Below are positions 62,831 through 64,000 of a stretch of DNA of 64,000 nt, one piece after another. This stretch comes from Prauserella_A sp040635515. GTDB lineage: Bacteria > Actinomycetota > Actinomycetes > Mycobacteriales > Pseudonocardiaceae. Positions within the stretch are counted from its first letter, which is position 1; the number at the start of each line of letters is the position of its first letter. The stretch is taken from contig JBEYHY010000006.1 of NCBI GenBank assembly GCA_040635515.1, positions 434,001 to 498,000 on the forward strand, given 5' to 3'. Below the pieces are notes generated by a model. It had not been told where the DNA came from. It saw nothing but the letters and a program-made list of their open reading frames with translations, and did not search any database. The position numbers and the translations under genes were made by a program.

Positions 62831-62956
62831 TGCCAGATTCCCCCGGATGCTCCCTGAATGTCAGGAGTCGCACGTTAGCAGCACGGCACCCGGCTCAGGT
62901 CTGCTCTGAGCGAACCGGGGTTGCCGCGGCGATCAGCTGCTGCTGTTGTTGAACGC

Positions 62957-63199
62957 ATGGCCGATGAGAAACCAGCACTCGTACTACACCTGGTCAGCGG
63001 TGGGGAACCACTGCTGTTCGCACTGGATCCAGAGACCGTGCCCGAGCTCGGCAAACAATTGCATTTGCACCTCGAACACGGCTCGGTGGAGCCCGTGACA
63101 TCGAGGGAAGGCATGACGATTCTGGTCAATTTCGCGCATGTGGCCGTCGCCTACATCGACGATCTGCAGCGCAAGGGCAAGGTCTTCGGCCTGCACTGA
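62957..63199 (+). CDS. Small conserved-looking protein, 80 aa
   Basis: A short soluble protein (ALVLHLVSGGEPLLFAL... MTILVNFAHVAVAYIDD) with mixed alpha/beta predicted structure. No family recognised. ATG 62957 is the natural start; the frame upstream reads low-complexity. A terminator hairpin lies directly after the stop, which supports it being expressed. It converges with glfT2. Confidence 0.65.
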   Translation: MADEKPALVLHLVSGGEPLLFALDPETVPELGKQLHLHLEHGSVEPVTSREGMTILVNFAHVAVAYIDDLQRKGKVFGLH

Positions 63200-63237
63200 C
63201 ACGGGGCGCGGCGCCGATCTCGCGCCACGCCCCGTGT
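63199..63237. terminator. Hairpin between the small gene and glfT2
   Basis: Arms ACACGGGGCG (63199-63208) and CGCCCCGTGT (63228-63237), perfect over ten bases, between converging genes. Confidence 0.7.
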
Positions 63238-63250
63238 TGTCAAAGCTCTG

Positions 63251-64000
63251 TCACAGCTCGTAGAGCCGCGTCCAGTTCTCCCTGCTCGTCAGCTCCGGCA
63301 TCGCGTGCTTGTACTGGGCCTGGACCGCGCGGCCTTCCTTACGCAGCCGGTTGATCACCTTGACGCCGTGCTTGGCGAGTTCGAACATCCGGTCGCGGTC
63401 GTAGCGGCGAACCCGGACGCCTTCCTGCGAAGCGTCGGTGACCACGGCTGTCTCGAACAGCGAGACGTGCCACCAGTGGGCCTCGTCGCTCGGGATGGCA
63501 CCCAGCGCGAAGCGGTGCTTGCCGAGCAGCCGGTTGAGGACTCGCTTGAGCAGCACGGCGCGCTGCATGCTCGGCCTCGGCGCGGTGTTGATGATCCCGA
63601 TGTCGTTGGACGCGATGCCGGGAACGTCGGTGGCCGCGTAGCGCTTGGTCTCCGGATACCGCGCCCTGATCTCCCTGATCTCCTTCATCGCGGCGACGCC
63701 GCCGTCCCTGAGGACCTCTGGCCCCTCCAGGAAGTCCTCGACCGCCTTGATGAGCGTGGCCGAGAGCCCGTACTGCATGCCGAGCAGGTAGCGCACGAGC
63801 TGGGCCATGAGCACCCTCGACAGCAGGTTCAGATCGAACGGGCTGTGCAGCGCGGCCGTGATGATGGAGTTACGCAGGTTGAAGTAGCGGTGCCACTCGT
63901 CCCAGTCCTTCCAGTGGAAGTCGGCGTGCCACACGCCCGCTCCGGGAAGGGTGACCGTGGGGAACCCGTGCGCACGGGCCCGGTAGCTGTACTCGGCGTC
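63251..64000 (-). CDS. glfT2: Galactofuranosyltransferase GlfT2, C-terminal part
   Basis: The 3' 750 bases of a gene that continues past the right edge in the same frame. The window starts at DAEYSYRARAHGFP, then GVWHADFHWKDWDEWHRYFNLRNS, typical of GlfT2, which polymerises the galactan with alternating 1,5 and 1,6 bonds. The helical C-terminal domain follows. The catalytic GT-A half lies outside. With glfT1 it shows a mycolata-type arabinogalactan. Confidence 0.92.
   Translation of the reverse strand, partial: DAEYSYRARAHGFPTVTLPGAGVWHADFHWKDWDEWHRYFNLRNSIITAALHSPFDLNLLSRVLMAQLVRYLLGMQYGLSATLIKAVEDFLEGPEVLRDGGVAAMKEIREIRARYPETKRYAATDVPGIASNDIGIINTAPRPSMQRAVLLKRVLNRLLGKHRFALGAIPSDEAHWWHVSLFETAVVTDASQEGVRVRRYDRDRMFELAKHGVKVINRLRKEGRAVQAQYKHAMPELTSRENWTRLYEL

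Noticed and set aside
1..64000. CRISPR arrays, insertion sequences, prophage, rRNA
   Set aside because: I saw no evenly spaced repeat-spacer pattern, transposase motif, integrase or rRNA signature.

Overview
The window is high-GC DNA with tight actinobacterial gene packing, frequent GTG/TTG starts and many ATGA/GTGA stop-start overlaps. It carries type VII secretion (T7SS) genes, a bacterial proteasome activator, mycothiol-type enzymes and the galactan transferases GlfT1 and GlfT2. Together these point to a mycolata-type or Pseudonocardiaceae actinomycete (Amycolatopsis/Prauserella/Saccharomonospora-like). This is inferred from gene content only.

Region 1 (1-32 kb) is a dispersed T7SS locus. 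On the minus strand, a YbaB-like gene and an EspC-like gene lead into a giant open frame. That frame starts with TTG at 5891 and runs off the left edge after 1,963 codons: a WXG-like head, an acidic linker and three copies of a roughly 63-residue repeat. Next come a mycosin (mycP) that has lost every catalytic residue I can place, two WXG100 proteins, eccB and eccD (minus), then eccC (plus) and two downstream secreted-protein candidates. A second PPE-like copy follows after an interruption by a GNAT and a SapA-like gene, and its N-terminus is frameshifted. After an amidohydrolase/TetR pair and an SDR/XRE pair come eccE with its partner, a sigma-70 factor and a secreted VWA protein.

Region 2 (32-47 kb) is mixed. 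It has a small zinc-ribbon gene, an NRAMP-like transporter fused in operon order to pxpABC (5-oxoprolinase), a TipA-type MerR/VOC pair, a hydrolase/TetR divergent pair with two clear operators, a six-copy 21-bp tandem repeat, tRNA-Ser(UGA), a MarR regulator, an orphan plus-strand terminator, an M28 aminopeptidase, a quinone oxidoreductase and an aminotransferase-fold protein lacking its PLP lysine.

Region 3 (47-60 kb) resembles the mycobacterial bpa/wzt/glfT1/wzm neighbourhood, but a complete six-enzyme pseudaminic acid pathway (pseB, C, H, G, I, F) sits between bpa and wzm. With it are a GT-C transferase, a GT29 sialyltransferase-like protein, a coiled-coil protein and a TylF-like methyltransferase. 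The simplest reading is a nonulosonic-acid decoration of the envelope, built beside the galactan exporter.

Region 4 (59.4-64 kb) is a second T7SS-linked operon (EspG-like chaperone, helical protein, DUF3558 lipoprotein, PPE-like protein), a small plus-strand gene, and the C-terminal part of glfT2 running off the right edge. I saw no CRISPR array, rRNA, insertion sequence or prophage.
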